From Kumtagia ephedrae (GTDB lineage Bacteria; Pseudomonadota; Alphaproteobacteria; Rhizobiales; Rhizobiaceae): a DNA stretch of 64,000 nucleotides. A program made the translations under genes and the position numbers. Location: the NCBI RefSeq assembly GCF_003012745.1, contig NZ_PXYK01000012.1, positions 62,001 through 126,000 of the forward strand, given 5' to 3'. Of this stretch, positions 63,930-64,000 are shown piece after piece. The notes under the pieces were generated by a model, which worked only from the letters and a program-made list of their open reading frames with translations, ran no database searches and was not told the DNA's origin. The stretch's first letter is position 1, and every line of letters begins with the position of its first letter.

Positions 63930-64000
63930 GAGGCAGGGCCGCGCGATACCGGTCGCGCCCACGTACCGAGGGACGATCCCCAGGGAGCCTGGACTGATGG

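Overview
The window comes from a high-GC alphaproteobacterium. The best guess is a member of the Hyphomicrobiales (Rhizobiales) close to Mesorhizobium/Phyllobacteriaceae. The support is a RegB/RegA (ActS/ActR) redox pair, an Irr-type iron control element (TTAGAA-N3-TTCTAA) ahead of an imelysin/bacterioferritin operon, a large set of ABC importers, and many Rhizobiales-style GC-rich palindromic repeats. I see no rRNA, tRNA, CRISPR array, transposase or phage block. The DNA reads as chromosomal and metabolic, dominated by solute uptake.

Layout. 1-427: end of a cytochrome c gene. 569-9346: a Yej-type oligopeptide/microcin C importer operon (two YejA-like binding proteins, YejB, YejE, YejF) with a PIN-domain toxin-antitoxin pair between yejE and yejF. 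9387-12376: a DoxX protein and a triple-PAS hybrid histidine kinase. 12599-20135: a LacI-controlled sugar importer with a TIM-barrel isomerase and a Gfo/Idh/MocA oxidoreductase; two matching palindromic operators lie in the divergent promoter region. 20494-21903: a MATE exporter. 22203-28997: a polyamine-type ABC importer with an agmatinase-family enzyme and a divergent LysR regulator. 29030-36292: an O-methyltransferase, pncB, hrpB and regB/regA. 36611-45465: a DUF2793 protein, RNase D, an M20 peptidase, an NTF2-like protein, a GST, an HxlR regulator and polA. 45596-50851: a branched-chain-amino-acid-type importer split by a second toxin-antitoxin pair. 50965-58957: a probable iron operon (imelysin, bfd, bfr, di-heme oxidoreductase, second imelysin-like protein, DUF1513 protein, membrane protein). 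59442-63739: an FAD reductase, a glyoxalase-superfamily-like protein, an MFS exporter and a thioredoxin-like protein.

The most unusual signal is a set of GC-rich inverted-repeat elements, tens to about 190 bp long. They occur between genes and also inside reading frames without breaking them. Two interrupt the middle of conserved proteins (HrpB and DNA polymerase I). Four more lie at the 5' ends of four consecutive genes of the iron region, in frame between the only usable start codon and the signal peptide or first hydrophobic segment. This resembles the protein-coding palindromic elements described in Rickettsia. A second pattern is that both toxin-antitoxin cassettes sit inside ABC-transporter operons with the toxin stop codon abutting or overlapping the start codon of a transporter gene. 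The second cassette carries its own palindromic promoter/operator, which would also drive livHMGF. DNA polymerase I also appears to have lost two of its four proofreading carboxylates.
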